Made by a program: the position numbers and the translations under genes. A stretch of 64,000 nucleotides of DNA. It comes from Anarhynchus alexandrinus. Taxonomy: Eukaryota; Chordata; Aves; Charadriiformes; Charadriidae. The notes beneath the pieces were generated by a model, which searched no databases, was not told the origin of the DNA, and was given only the letters and a program-made list of their open reading frames with translations. The stretch lies in the NCBI GenBank assembly GCA_008711295.1, contig VUYV01000228.1, forward strand, positions 977,834-1,041,833, written 5' to 3'. Positions 40,619 through 57,602 of the stretch are shown here, piece by piece. Position 1 is the first letter of the stretch. Every line of letters begins with the position of its first letter.

Positions 40619-41335
40619 AGTGAAGGCTTAATGAAGAAGAAGCGTGCTACAAGGGCACACTGCTGATTTTTGTTCAACTTGTTGTCCACCAAAATTCCCA
40701 GATTCTGCTTTGCAAGGCAGCTTTCTAGCCAGTCAAACCTCAGTGTACCTGTTGCACGAGGCTGGTCTCTTCCAAGTGCAGGACTCTGCACCTGACCCTG
40801 TTGAACTTCAAAAGGTCCCCATCAGTTAGCTTCTCCTAAAGAAGAGCAAAAAAAGCCGTTGAGTAACTCAGCCTTTTCTACTTTCTCACTAGGCCAACCA
40901 CTCCATTCTTCAGCAGGTCTACATGTTCTTTAGTCCACTCTTGCTGCTTAGGCACCTTAACAGCCCTTCTTGTTACCCTTCTCATCCACCACAAATCTCA
41001 TTTCCAGCTGCGCTTGACTCTTCTACTCCATCAGAGCAATGTTTATTTCTTTTATGTATCCCATCCTCACTTCCACCTATGTCACAAGGGCCTTCCACAC
41101 TTGAGTTCAGTCAGAGACCCCCATTCAGCCATGTGGACCTCCTGCCACATCTCCTCAGTCTGCAAACTTCAAAACATGCAGTTCCTGTGCCTGAAGGAGG
41201 CTATTCTTGACAATCAAAAAGCTGTCTTGGGCCTCTTTACTCTTCACAGCTTGCCCACCTACAAGTTCACTCAAGAAGCTTAAGTCTCTTCTTCTGAAGA
41301 CAAAGGTCATTGTTCTGCTACACACTTTTTCTTTT
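40619..41335 (-). mobile_element. Older CR1 LINE, 5' part, resuming after the nested copy
   Basis: Homology to the older CR1 resumes on the minus strand. Near 40,650 it reads QQCALVA, the block directly upstream of where the left half stops. It continues through a LLKFN block at about 40,800. It then jumps without the RT palm to EKAELLNGFFA at about 40,870 and to a LQAQE block near 41,190. The missing segment between LLKFN and EKAE is roughly the RT core (motifs A to C), so the older element is also internally deleted. The right end near 41,335 is approximate. Confidence 0.8.
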
Positions 41336-41748
41336 CCCACAGTAATATATGGGATGAACTCATTAAATCATTTTCTTAACATATTGACAAAGAAGTGCTA
41401 CTACTAATCATAAATACATTCCAAACCAAAACCTCTTACAAAGGTAAAAAGTTTCATAAACATAATTTTTATTCCTCTGCAATAGATAGCACATTCATTT
41501 AATTATGCACGGGGGTTTTTGTAATTATGTGGCCTCTCACTCAACTTTGAAGATAATGATCCTGAAGACGACACAGACACGTAGCTCACCCATGTCCAAA
41601 AAATCCAGACAGAACAAGACCCTTGCCCTGCAAGTGCTTAAATGTGCAAGAAACCCATTTGTTTTACCCAGTTATGTCCAGAAAGCTCCATGTTTACCCA
41701 CATTTTTTCAAAGAGGGTGAGTGTAGTAAGCCTGCTTACAGCATACCT

Positions 41749-41799
41749 TACACACACACATACACAGACAGACACCACACACCCCCACACACACACCCT
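41749..41799. repeat. Interrupted CA microsatellite
   Basis: The stretch is a run of CA dinucleotides broken by TACACAGACAGACA and a CCCCC interruption. Confidence 0.9.
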
Positions 41800-44700
41800 C
41801 CAACAAACAAGATCAGAACACTTACAAAATACAGTCAGAGGTTGTTTTTTTTTCCTTCTTCTTTTAATTAAGAAAAGCTATCTGAACGAAAAATCTAATG
41901 GTTACAAAATGTCTACCCTTGCATACTGTATTTTGCATTTAAAGTAGTCAGCATATCATATGCCATATGCCTTTAGTATGGGACAGAGGACTTGAGTTTA
42001 AAATACAGGAATATAATTCTACCCTCTTGTTGATCCCAGCTTCTTCTGCAAAATGGTTGTATCAGTCTGACTCTCATGCTGGTGTTCAACATATCTTCTG
42101 AGACTAGGATGACAGTGTTTTCCACAATTCTCTAAGCTTCAGTGGATATAAATAAGCACCCTAACCACTGGACTACAGTCATGATGCATCTTGTTTGGCC
42201 ATGAAGCTGAAATTCCATTCTGAAATAACAGAGGAAGACCCTAGGCTAGCTTATGACTTAATGGTAACTGGAGTCTCCAGGGAGAGCGCAATGCAATCCA
42301 GAGAGACACCTCAGAGCAAAAAGTAAACTGCACCATGCCTCCCACTTGCTTCACATCTTTTGATTCAAAATTTGAATGTTTCTGTCACAGCTGGAAAAGC
42401 AAACGCATGTAGTTTCCTCTACTGTGAATAAAACCAGAAGCAATTTTGTGGACACTGCTGAGCTGTTAAATGATAAAAAAAACACATTAAGAATCAGATG
42501 AGATTTTTCTAACTACAAAAAAGGTGGTGACAAGCTGATTCATTCCATCAAGCATAAAACAAAGTGTTCTCACTAAATTGAGATCCAGATGCAATTTATG
42601 GGGTAAAGTTTTTGGACTAAAAATTTAATCAAGTTAAATCCTTCTGCAGAAATTATAGTAAAGAAAAAAGAATGAACATTATCAATAAGAAGTAGTGTAA
42701 TTTGCAATCTAACTGTTGAATGCATTCCAGTCAAAAGACTACAGAAAGGAAGACCTATGTGAGTAGTGTGAGGTTAGGTTTGTCACCACATCTTATTGCA
42801 ACGTCCCTTATGTGCAAGAGTACAGAAATGTTATAGATACATGGATGAGCTCTGATGCAAATCAAGACGCTGAGCCTCCCTTGGCCTGCACTGGGTTATT
42901 TGACATAGACAGACCCCTAGCACGGAGCTGAATCAGAGAGGAGCAACCACTCCCTGGAGCTACACAACTTCATCTCCAGATTTCTACACCTGTGCACTGA
43001 GCCAAGGGCCCAGAGAGAACAGCACTGGGAATACACAAGTTCCCAGTGTCATTTAAGAAAGCAGAAGAGGTCTTTCATGAGAATATCCCCCTTCCTGCCC
43101 TAACACAATATAAACAGGCACAGATTTTAACTGCAGCATCACCCCATTCAATCACCATATTCACTTTACTCTGTCTCTTTTTTTCCCTCACCTCTCCCTT
43201 TCCTTTTCCACACAGACATTTCCTTCCTGAAATGAAGCTTCTGGAACTGTTATTCCACGCACACCACACACACCATAGTCTAGATCTAATTATAACACTA
43301 AAACAGGGACATAGGGATAAATAGCATTATCTCAACTCTGCAAGGGTAAATGACCTTGTAAGAGACTAAAACACTGTGGCTCCAACCAGCTGCTTCAGTA
43401 AGTTCAAACTGCCATGGTCTTAAACACTTATATACATTTGTGCCTATGTAAAATAGCAGAGACTGGCTGCCCTTGGAGAAAAAAAAGAAGTACCTGCAGC
43501 ACAGATGTACATTTTACAAACAAATTGACAGAACAGTTTCTATTTTGCAAGAAGATACAACTCCAAGGCCCCTGAGTGCTTTAAACAAAATATAAGCCAC
43601 AAGCAAGGCAAAACACTCTTCCCCCTCCCCACTATGAGATAGTAGGGTGGGGCTTTTCCACATCTAGTTTCCATCTTTCAACCAACATACACTATCAATA
43701 CAATGCTTTATCAAGTTTCTAGAGAACTCGTTATCTTCTTCACAGTAACAGAATTTTTACATTGACAAAATTTGACAGAAGCACAGCTACAACAAAATAA
43801 AAATACCTGATTGTTTTGGAGTATAGTTGTTCTCAGCTGTGAGTTTTCCCTGCTACTGAAATATCAGTTATAAAAGACTCATTGGTACTTGACCTTCAGC
43901 CAAACCAACAGTACAAATCCTTCCTGACAAATGGGTCAGGAACTACAGCTCCACCCTCACTTATTGTCCCTTTACCCTTCAAACCCTCAGGGCATTGTCT
44001 CCTGTCTCTGTTTTGACCAAGTTTAGCAAGACCAAGTTAACCAAGCTCACATCTACTCAGTAACATCTTTATAGTTGTTGCTGGGTTTCCAACACACAGA
44101 ACATCCAACAGGCTAATACTCACTGTTTTTATCCTTTGCATGCAGGATTGCCAGTTAAAGTTTTTCACTTTTACCGTGAGTTGAGATGAGGTAGTCTCTT
44201 TCTTCTGGAACCTCTACATGCTTTTTCTCTCAGGATCCTTCTGTTTCTCAGAAAAAGAAAACCACATTTGTTTTGTTGAAGCTTCCCCCTCGAAGGGGCT
44301 GGATCCCCGGACATTTCCCAAGTTTCCTATCTCCAAAGAGTCATGTTCCTACCCCAGTCACTAAAGCAGTGATCTCTCCTTAAACCACCACCCCCTTTCA
44401 ACTTCCACACAGAAGACTCTATATTTTAGGCTTCGATGCGAGTTTTTTTCCACCTGGCAGCCCTGTAACTAGCCGAAGTATTTGGCATAAGTATATTACA
44501 GTCAAATAAAGCCTACATCTCCTTTTCAACTCCTTCATGACTGGTATAGGGCAGGTACCTGGTGGCCAACCCTGGCAGACAGCTCTGCCCAACAGTATTA
44601 GCCTAGGGTATGATTTTTCCACAGTTGCTTCAAGCTCAGCTATGAATTGGCTAGAGTACACTATTACAGCTTGTCAAAAGGACAGAAATTCTTAACTGAA

Positions 44701-47700
44701 AATAACAATAAAACAAGATTACATTCTGCCAAGTTTATTACAGACATTCCCTGTCTGTTAAAAACTAAAGGAAATTGTTGTCATCCCTCTTTTTTCCCCA
44801 ATAACTGGAGAAGAAACAGACAGAATGGAGAACTCTTTATTTAAATCCATAGCAAATACAGCCATAATCAGACAAAACATGAATACAGTGCTCTTGAGAG
44901 AAATTCAATCTAGTCCACAGAAATGAGTTCCAACACACAAGAAAATAACAAAGAAGAAGGAGAAATAAGACAACTCCAGCCTCAGTCAGGATGGCTTGTC
45001 CAAATCTGCAACAGTTACTGTCAGTAAGTTACTGTACTTTCAAGAACTGCATGGGTACATGTGGTCAGCTTGTCTCAACAGGACTGGACAGCTCAAATAC
45101 CTAAAAGAATGCAAAATTTCATATCTAGGCAGTGTTAGTACAAACTCAGTGACTGACATTTTAAAAACTGACATAAACATGACATGCGGTTTAGCTCTCT
45201 CAGACACTGATCAGAGGGTTACTTGGGCCTCTGCATAATTTTAAGTCCCAGAACTAGAACAGTCTAAGTACAGTTACTGGCTTCAAAGAAGAAGGAACTC
45301 TCTTGTAGCTCCACAGCAACCTCGAGCTAGCATGGACCCTTCAACGTTTTCCGTGCCTCCTTCAAACACATCCCTGTCATTCATCAACCTTTTTGCCTCA
45401 TTTAACACTTAAGGAACACGCAGCAAATACAAACAAAACCTAAACACACAGAGGGTTTGAACATAGCTATGCTCTTGTTAGTGTAACCAGGACTTCAAGC
45501 TGGACAAAAACAATAAACTTAACATTTCACTCTCTTGAATGCTTAAGTATTCTGTGTTGCTCTGTAAGCTGGAGACACATCCTTTAAAGCAGTCAGTTTA
45601 CTCTCTGCATTTTTCAACTGTCCTGAGGACAATGAAATATTTTCAGACCAAACTTACCCTCTGTGGTGTGAGCCCCTCATAAAACCTGAGTCCTTCTCCT
45701 TCTCAGTCCACAATCTTCTGAGTTTCATACTGTAGTTTCTGCGTGAGCTTCGCCTCTTTTTCATGTCTCTTTCGCCACCCCCACGGATGCTACCTTTACT
45801 AGAAATAATACATTAGCAAGCAGTACACATCAGTAAGACTCACTATGTAAAGCTGATGTGAGAATCTAACACCCCTACTACATACATTTCAGCATTTTGG
45901 TTTTTGTTCTTTTGCCAAGTTCTAGTATGGACACACAGACCAAATGCCTATTTGTGGCTGGAGTCTGTCCTGGAATGCATCTTCCAGTTCATTCAAGAAG
46001 AATCCAATCCACACAGCCCAAGACCGCTCCAAAAACACAAACTAAAACACAGCCAAATTCACTTTGAAAGACCAGTTGCAATTCAAAGACAGACACTGAA
46101 GTATACATACGTCTTGACTACTGTTTTTTAAATCCTCAAGAAATGGAATAAATAAATATGTGATCCCTAAGCTTTCTCTACCAGTAATTTTCCATGCCAA
46201 GCTCTTTTTCAGTGGATTAGTGCTTAATATCCATTTGTTGTCACTGGTTTGAAGCAATATAAGTGGTATTATCTGCAAGATGAGACATAAATTCCACCAG
46301 AGACCACTAAAATTTAGAGTAATAATCCAGCCTTCCTGAATTTTTAAGCCAGACCTAGCTTCTCCAAAATTCCCCCTATTGTTTCCCAACACACTCCCTA
46401 CTCCATCCCTACCTCTGCAAAGCAGGAACACCTTCCAGATACCTCCAGGAGTTTACAAAGACAACAACAGATGTTGCCTAGCTCTATCATTCAGTTAAGT
46501 GGACACAAACACAACAGCAATTCAATTTCAGACAATACATCAGCTTCTATGTACTTCAGGTAAATCATTTCCACCTTCTAACCACAAAGATTAAATAAAG
46601 GTGAAGTCCTTGGGTTGCTTACAGGCTTCTGTCATCTAACTACATTTGATTACTTGAAGAAATAGAAGAGACTAAGACATCTTCCACTGGGTGTCTCAGA
46701 TCCAGCAGTAATGTAAAGTTCAAGGGCTATGTAGGATAACCCTACTTTCCCATATCCATCTCCCTATTTTCTTTAATATCTGAAATTAAGTTTGCTGTCT
46801 CCCCGTGATGCAGTTAACATATCTCACTTTGTAACTCACCTTAAAAATTAGAGGACAGAGCAGCTGTACCAGAGATGATTATCTAGCCACAGAAGTAACA
46901 GACCGCAACTCAAGCAGAAGAAAATTGATGGCAGGGAGGCTGAAGTCTACCTTTTAGCAAGAAAATGGCACATGCTTTTAAGAACTAGAAGAGGGCAACT
47001 AATACCCCGTTCTTCTGTTTCCTGAAGGTTCAGTGATCTCTTCACAGCCACAAATTAGGGAAAAGAAAGTTTTCCTTCAGTTATATTTTTCCCACATTGG
47101 ATTCACCATTGTCTGATAGCTGTCTCAGTACTACTCTTCTCACCATTTGAGCATCAATCTTTGGTTTTCAAGGTACTGCAGAACACACTCTTAAGCTTAC
47201 CTAAACTGGTTAGCAAGCTTGCCTCATGGCCACCCTTGCAACAAGTCCATGGTTCTGGCCTCACTTGGGAGTCCTTACTTTCCTGAAACAAGTACCTCTG
47301 CAAGTCAGATTCCAAGTAAAACAACAAAAGCTTTATGGGGTTACTGTCATACAGGGGCCAGCAGTGATGCAATTAACTTGAGCAGTCATGCTTTAATCCA
47401 CAAATGCCAATGTTGGTATAAAGCACACACATAAGAGAACAGAAATTAGAAAACCGAAAGTAGTACACACATCGCATGCCCTTTCCCGCATTTAGGTGCC
47501 AATGGTTAATCTCAATATTCTTAAGTGCCTTTCATGAACTTGTTCTGATAGCAAGTTTCCCAGCCATAAATCTTTACTGTAGCCCTACTGTATCTGCTAG
47601 CAGTACCTCATTCTTGCAATATGCATTCAGCTCTCTGCTCAAGGATGCTGTACCTCTAGGGGCTGGATGGTTTTCTTCTTCACTTCTGTGCAGGACATCC

Positions 47701-47822
47701 AGGAGAACAGCTGTCAGGGTACCACTATAGGACCATCTTTTTAATCCCAACTCAACTATAGATCAGCTACCTTTAGAAGCGCTTGCTGATCTTCCAGTTG
47801 AAGTCATGTCTTAGGGTAAAAA

Positions 47823-47847
47823 CTCTGAAGGTTCAGAACCTTCAGAG
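47823..47847. other. 25-nt palindrome with 12-bp perfect arms
   Basis: The left arm CTCTGAAGGTTC and right arm GAACCTTCAGAG are perfect reverse complements around a single A. Its four 5'-GAA/TTC units resemble a heat-shock element, but the middle spacing is one base instead of two. No transcription unit is visible next to it. Confidence 0.85.
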
Positions 47848-48539
47848 GTACTTACAGAATACTTTCAGGTTGGATGAATTAAAATGCCTTTACCAAACTT
47901 AAAAGTTTTTATCTGAATAGAAATCGCAACTCACAGCCTTTACGTTTCCACCTTCTACACTCCCACATTTCTTTCTCTAATACCTTTGGTGTTAAAATTA
48001 TACTCTAGAGAAGTGGTGCACACAAATACTCCAGTTTTTCTTAAGGCATCTGCCTAAAGGCTTCCAAGTATCTTCCATCATAAAAACTGGCTAGCTGGGA
48101 CTTCTCAATTTTAACAGAAAGAACAGTTACTTTATATGTATACTGGCAGACACATCTGTAATCCAAACTTCAGCAAAATCCATTGTCTTGGAGATTCTGT
48201 GACAGTGTTGCTTGAACAACTGTATGCAGCAACACAGAGAAAGTACTATTCACTGAAGGACAAAGTCTGCCCAATAAAATCAGGAATCTAAAATGTATAC
48301 ATACTATATCACGCTGCCTGTGTGCCAAGATGAAATGCCTTGAGCATCCTACAAGGGCCTACAGAAACGGTTCAATATTTTCATTTCAAGTCCTTTATTC
48401 CATCAAAATCACAACACAGAAGTAAATTATCACTGTGCTATAGAACTACCCCAGCTGTCATTAAGACTATTGCTTTATCCCTTCTCATCAGAAAGATGGA
48501 GCCTTATAAAGCAGCCACTGACAAATAGCTCCAACAGGT

Positions 48540-50257
48540 GCCGCACTCCGGAAGGAAACAGGAGACCTGGTCACCTGGGACATGGAGAAGGCTGAGATGC
48601 TCAACAACTTTTTTGCCTCAGTCTTCACCATTAAGGGCTCTAGCCACACCACCCAAGTTACAGAAAGCAAAGGCAGGTACTGGGAGAATGAGGTACCACC
48701 CACTGCAGTAGAAGATCAGGTTCAAGACCAGCTGAGGAAACTGAAGGTGCACAAGTCCACGGAACACGATGAGTTTCATCCACAGATCCTAAGGGAACTG
48801 GTGGATAAAGTTGCCAAGCCACTATACATCATATTTGAGAAGTCATAGCAGTCTGGTGAAGTTCCCACTGACTGGAAAAAGGGAAACATAACCCCCATTT
48901 TCAAAAGGGGTAAAGAAGACCCCGGGCACTACAGCCCGGTCAGTCTCACCTTTGTGCCTGGCAAGATCACAGAGCAGATCCTCCTGGAAACTCTGCTAAG
49001 GCACATGGAAAATAAGGAGGTGGTTGTTGGCAGTAAACATGGCTTCACTAAGGGCAAATCATGCCTGACACATTTGGTGGCATTATACGATGGCATTACA
49101 GTGTTGGTGGATAAGGGGAGATCAACAGATGTTGTCTACCTGGACTTGTGCAAAGCATTTGACACTGTTCTGCATGACATCCTGGTCTCTGAATCAGAGA
49201 CATGGATTTGACCTATGGACCACTTGGTGGATAAGGAACTGGCTGGACAGTCACACGCAAAGAGTTGTGGTCAATGGCTCTATGCCTAGAGTGGTGAGCA
49301 TTGACAAGCGGTGTTCCTCAGGGATTGGTACTGGCACCAGTACTATTTAACATCTTTGTTGGCAACACGGACAGTGGGATTGAGTGCACCCTCAGCAAGT
49401 TTGACACCACCACCAAGTTGCATGGAGTGGTTGACATGCTGGAGGGAAGAGATGCCATCCAGAGGGTCCTGGACAGGCGTGAGAGGTGAGCCCATGAAAA
49501 GCTCAAGAAGGCCAAGTGCAAGATCCTGCACGTGGGTCATGGCAATCCCATGCACAAATACAGGCTGGGCAGAGAATGGATTGAGAGCAGCCCTGAGGAG
49601 GACTTAGGGGTGTTGGTGGATGAGAAGCTCAACATGACCCAGCAATGTGTGCTCACAGCCCAGAAGGCCAACCGTATCCTGGACTGCATCTAAAGCAGTG
49701 TGGCCAGCAGGCTGAGGGAGGCAGTTCTTCCCCTCTACTCTGCTCTCATGAGACCTCACCTGGAATACTGCACCCAGCTCTGGGGTCGCCAACATAAGAA
49801 GGACATGGACCTGTTGGAGCAAGTCCAGAGGAGGGCCACGAAGATGATCAGAGGGTTGGAGCACCTCTCCTATGAGGACAGGCTGAGAGACTTTGGGTTG
49901 TTTAGCCTGGAGAAGGGAAGACTCCGGGGGGAACCTCATAGCAGCTTTCCAGTATCTGAATGGTGCCTAGAAGAAAGCTGGAGAGGGACTTTTTACAAGG
50001 GCATGTAGTGATAGGACAAGGGGGAATGGCTTCAAGAGGGTATATTTAGAACAGGTATTATGAAGAAATTTTTTTACTCTGAGGGTGGTGAGGGACTTGA
50101 ACAGGTTGCCCAGGGAAGCTGTGGATGCCCCATCCCTGGAAGTATTCCAGGCCAGGCTGGACGGGGCTTTGAGCAACCTGGTCTAGTGGATTGTGTCTCT
50201 GCCCACGGCAGGGGGGTTGGAACTAGATGATCTTTAAGGTCCCTCCCAACCTAAACA
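48540..50257 (+). mobile_element. CR1 LINE, plus strand (about 1.7 kb)
   Basis: The second plus-strand CR1, ending about 340 bp beyond the HINT1 polyadenylation signal. It starts in the linker before the RT (block [14 protein letters not shown]) and continues through [14 protein letters not shown]-type [10 protein letters not shown], motif [11 protein letters not shown], motif B' [11 protein letters not shown] and the tail. Several frames are needed (48,582-48,848; 48,954-49,211; 49,301-49,489; 49,700-50,008). The catalytic block reads FDTTTK, so both aspartates of FADD are disrupted. It ends in the 3' UTR at about 50,257 without the usual ATTCTATG terminal repeat. Dead copy. Confidence 0.95.
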
Positions 50258-50747
50258 CATTGCACTGTACTGACACAGCCCTTGCAGGGCATACTTGGAA
50301 TTTCACATAGAACGCTTTTTTGAAAGTGTTTAGCAGCAGCCTACACTGGCTTTATGAATATTTGCATACCACATTCAAAAAGCTTCTAAGTTTTCTTCCC
50401 AAAAGACATGAAAGTCTGCTAAACAGTTGCACCTCCAAGTTTCAAATGATGCAGTTAAACACCATCTACAGAGAGCTGTTGATGGCAGACTGAAACACGC
50501 TACATACTTAAAACTCTGGAGAACACCATCTCAACTTGCAGAATTGTTTCCATCAGTAAGGCACACCAGACACAGAGGAGTCCCACACGCTAAATCTTTA
50601 TTGTGCGAATGTTGTTCAGAGCATTTATTATCCTTTGTAGGATTCAAAAAAACCCCAGCATTAAAGTGGCTAGATTGATGGGGAACATATTAAATCTACT
50701 TGGCGGTAATTTGTATGCATGCAGTTAACTCTTGCGGTGGAAAAATC
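50258..50747 (-). other. HINT1: HINT1 3' UTR and spacer to CR1
   Basis: On the minus strand, sequence from 50,747 down to about 50,580 is the likely HINT1 3' UTR, ending shortly after the AATAAA signal at 50,602-50,597. The rest, to the CR1 at 50,257, shows nothing recognisable. Confidence 0.7.
50597..50602 (-). terminator. HINT1: Polyadenylation signal AATAAA of HINT1
   Basis: A canonical AATAAA hexamer on the minus strand, about 145 bases downstream of the HINT1 stop codon. It is the closest canonical hexamer seen after the stop. Its use is inferred from position. Confidence 0.75.
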
Positions 50748-54553
<3,806 letters not shown>

Positions 54554-54765
54554 GGCGGCCGCGGCCGCCGTCGCCCGTCGCCCCGCGCTTCTCCGGCCGC
54601 CACCTCCCCCATGGCGCTCATTGGGTCGACAGATCACGGCCGACCGTGCCCACCTCGCGATTGGTAGTTTCGCCTGTCTTTTTCGCTTTTCCCCGCCCAC
54701 TCCGGTGTCCCGCCCTCGCTGAGGCGGGGTGATGGGGCTCAGGGAGGCGCGGAGGGATCCAACTT

Positions 54766-57602
54766 GGGGGGAGGGAGGAGGCTGCTGGAGACTCCGCGGA
54801 GGGATAAACGCTTTGGGGTGTGTGGCGTAAAGAGCGTCAGCCGTGGAGAGGCAGTGGGGTACCAGGAGGGGCTGTTGCACCCAGAAATATTGTTTCTTGC
54901 CGCATTAAATCTACCCCAAATACCAGTGTGACTTCTTGAGACTCTGACCTGCCGCCAAATGACTGCTTCTGGCAAAGCTGCTCGTGGCTTTACCCTAAAG
55001 TTTGCAGGAGAAACACAAAACTGATGTGAGTCCTGTCCTGGAGGCCCTGCTGCCTTGGCAGAGGTTTCTGAAATGAAAGCTGCATGGCCCCTGGCACAGC
55101 ATAACGTGAACAGGCTGCACCAGTGCCTCGAGGCCTTTTCGGGCAGCAGGGGCCAATCAAGATAGGACTTGGGCTGAAGCAGGTAGGGGCCTCTCATAAA
55201 CATCAGCACTGGCCCCAAAGCTTGGAGGGTGAAGTCATAAAATAGATGGTTTGAGGTGTCAGGCACTGCTAGCATCAGGATGGCTGTTGCAGGGGGGAAA
55301 TCGCGGGCAGTTTAATGTGCCAGCCCTTCCACATGTAAGCCATTTAGTAACTGTAAAGCTGACCAATCAACGTGACCAGGCAATAATTCACCGAGGGCAA
55401 CACAATACTACACAGCTACACATCTGGTCATGCTTTTATATACTTTTTTATATATATATATATATGTAAAATATATATATGTATGACACTGTTACCTGTA
55501 AGAAAGGTCAAAGTTCCAATTCTCCCGAAATACAGATACTATGTTTAAAGAGGAGACATTGCTTTATTTTGGCCAGGGTGCAAGGTGGAATATTTCCACA
55601 AATCATGCACACAGAACAGGACTCTTCGTGCGGTTTATATACACATTTTACAATATCATTATCATATTAGTACCTCCTATCGCTATTTGACTGGTTAGTA
55701 ATTTACATCTGATTGTACAATCAAGTTATAGCTACTACGCGTGCTCAGGGGAAAGGTCTTCACCTAGGCCATGGTCTTCTTGACCTATGGTTGTGATTTT
55801 TAGTAATAAATGAAGGTAATTCAGCTTAGGATACTCAGAATTTTCACTTTTCTGCCAAGTTCTCAAAACATACAGATTAGTAGCATTTTCAAAGTCCATA
55901 TGCTTGTATGCTCCAGGATGTTTCACTTCAAGAATGGTAACAATACTTGCTTTCCTTGATTAGGAGTTCTTTCACTACAGATTCAAGGACAGAATCCTCA
56001 TCATCCATAAGAACATCTTAGAAGTTCCTTAGAAGTTCCTGAACTAATTATCCCTGACACTGATACAGAACCATCTCCAAGGCCAACCATCTGGGCAAGT
56101 AGACAACAAAATGCTTGTATGCAAGACCCTATATCAAAAGTGCAGCTCATGCCAATGGTTAACAAGCCTAACTAACTTTCATGCTAACAAAACCAGCTAA
56201 AATTTTAACTAGAAGACAACAATACGAGTCACAAAGTAGGAGACATGAAAGAGAAAAAAAAAAAAGAGTAACAACAAAGTTTGATTTCCTAAACTTAACT
56301 TCATGGTTAAAATAGATTGAATCTGATTTCCCTCAAGCTTTGTCTAGGAAGATTCTAATATAGACATTTATATATGTTTGCCTCATGCAAAAGTCTCGCA
56401 GGAAAGACAACTTGGAGGCAGGCAGGGAATAAATACTGCTAAGTGATTTAAACCTAAAATGGTTCCACATTTGATTACCTGAACTTGTTACAAAAAGAAC
56501 AGAATTTGTCATCCACGACTGGTCATAACTCTGAAATTATATATCTTGAGATACCCTAAACAAAGCTGTGACAAAGCACATCAAACTCTGGGATGGTATT
56601 CTGTTCCTCACTTGATGGTGCTGTATTAAGGTATTTTGACATGTATATGTCCTACAGATAGTATTGAAGTGTGATGGCTAAAACCAGGATGGAATTGTGC
56701 TTCAGGGGCAAATTTCTTTGCTTTTTATTGTTGTCTAACTGTGATAATTAATCAAAAATATGAATAATTTTATGCCCCTCAAGAATTAAACATATTTTGT
56801 AAAAGCAGAGTTTTTATATTACTAGCTAGACAGACTCAGGAAGAGTTTAACATACAAATACTTATTCAGGATCCATTTGTACACGTTAGTGTATTTAAGT
56901 AGTTCCACGGGTTGCCATGGAGTCAGTCTAGAAAGCATATTTCATATTTCTGACTTAAGAGATGAAGAGACAATTTAAGAAGTTTCTCTGAAAATGCAAA
57001 AGCATTTTCGTTCATATAATTGACTTAAACATACATTTTTGCCTCACCGTTTAAATGGCAATTTTTATATTATTTGAATATAACAAGGCCTTTTCAAAGT
57101 ATTTAATTAATTCATTCACAGCTGCAATAATTATTCCTGCAAATAGATCTATGAATTATGATCATTGCTGCTGCTAACGGATGAAGTTTTTTTATGAGGT
57201 ACATAGTCCAAACTAACTGCATTTAGGAAATTTGAAATACTCAAAATATTTAGTAATAGTTTAGTGTTCCAACACTTCGATTAGCTTTGACTGTAATTGC
57301 AATTAAACAATGAAACAGACTATATATTGGAGCTAGAGGTCTAGCGAAGCAGTAAAGCTGATTACATTTAAAATCCTTATGCTGCCTGTAGCTAATGCTG
57401 GATGATGAAGTATTGAAGTATAAGCTTGGGTGGTTTTTTTTGTTTTCTAGAGAATGGCAATTGAGTTTTAAAGTACCAGGCACAGCCTTGGGATGGCCAG
57501 GCTGAGGCTGGGCTGGTCAATCACACTGTGGGCAAGGCAAGGCAGGGCTGTGGGGAGCTTGACATGAGCAGCCAAAAAGGTGAGCTGGCTAGAAAGGGAA
57601 AA
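54766..57602. other. Intergenic spacer between HINT1 and LYRM7, left part
   Basis: Sequence falls back to AT-rich. It contains an AT microsatellite (55,447-55,485) and a tandem TTAGAAGTTCC word near 56,017-56,036. No gene was recognised. Frames next to the CpG island are products of high GC content. Confidence 0.55.
55447..55485. repeat. AT microsatellite
   Basis: A TATATATATA run with short interruptions (GTAAA, GTATG). Confidence 0.9.

Larger units (their letters stand above)
41336..48539. other. AT-rich non-coding stretch
   Basis: About 7.2 kb without recognised exons. It contains a CA microsatellite (41,749-41,799) and a palindrome (47,823-47,847), listed separately. Confidence 0.55.

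Noticed and set aside
54739..55275. A 178-codon minus-strand frame upstream of HINT1
   Set aside because: No recognisable domain, no splice or promoter context of its own, and it borders the CpG island where stop codons are rare.
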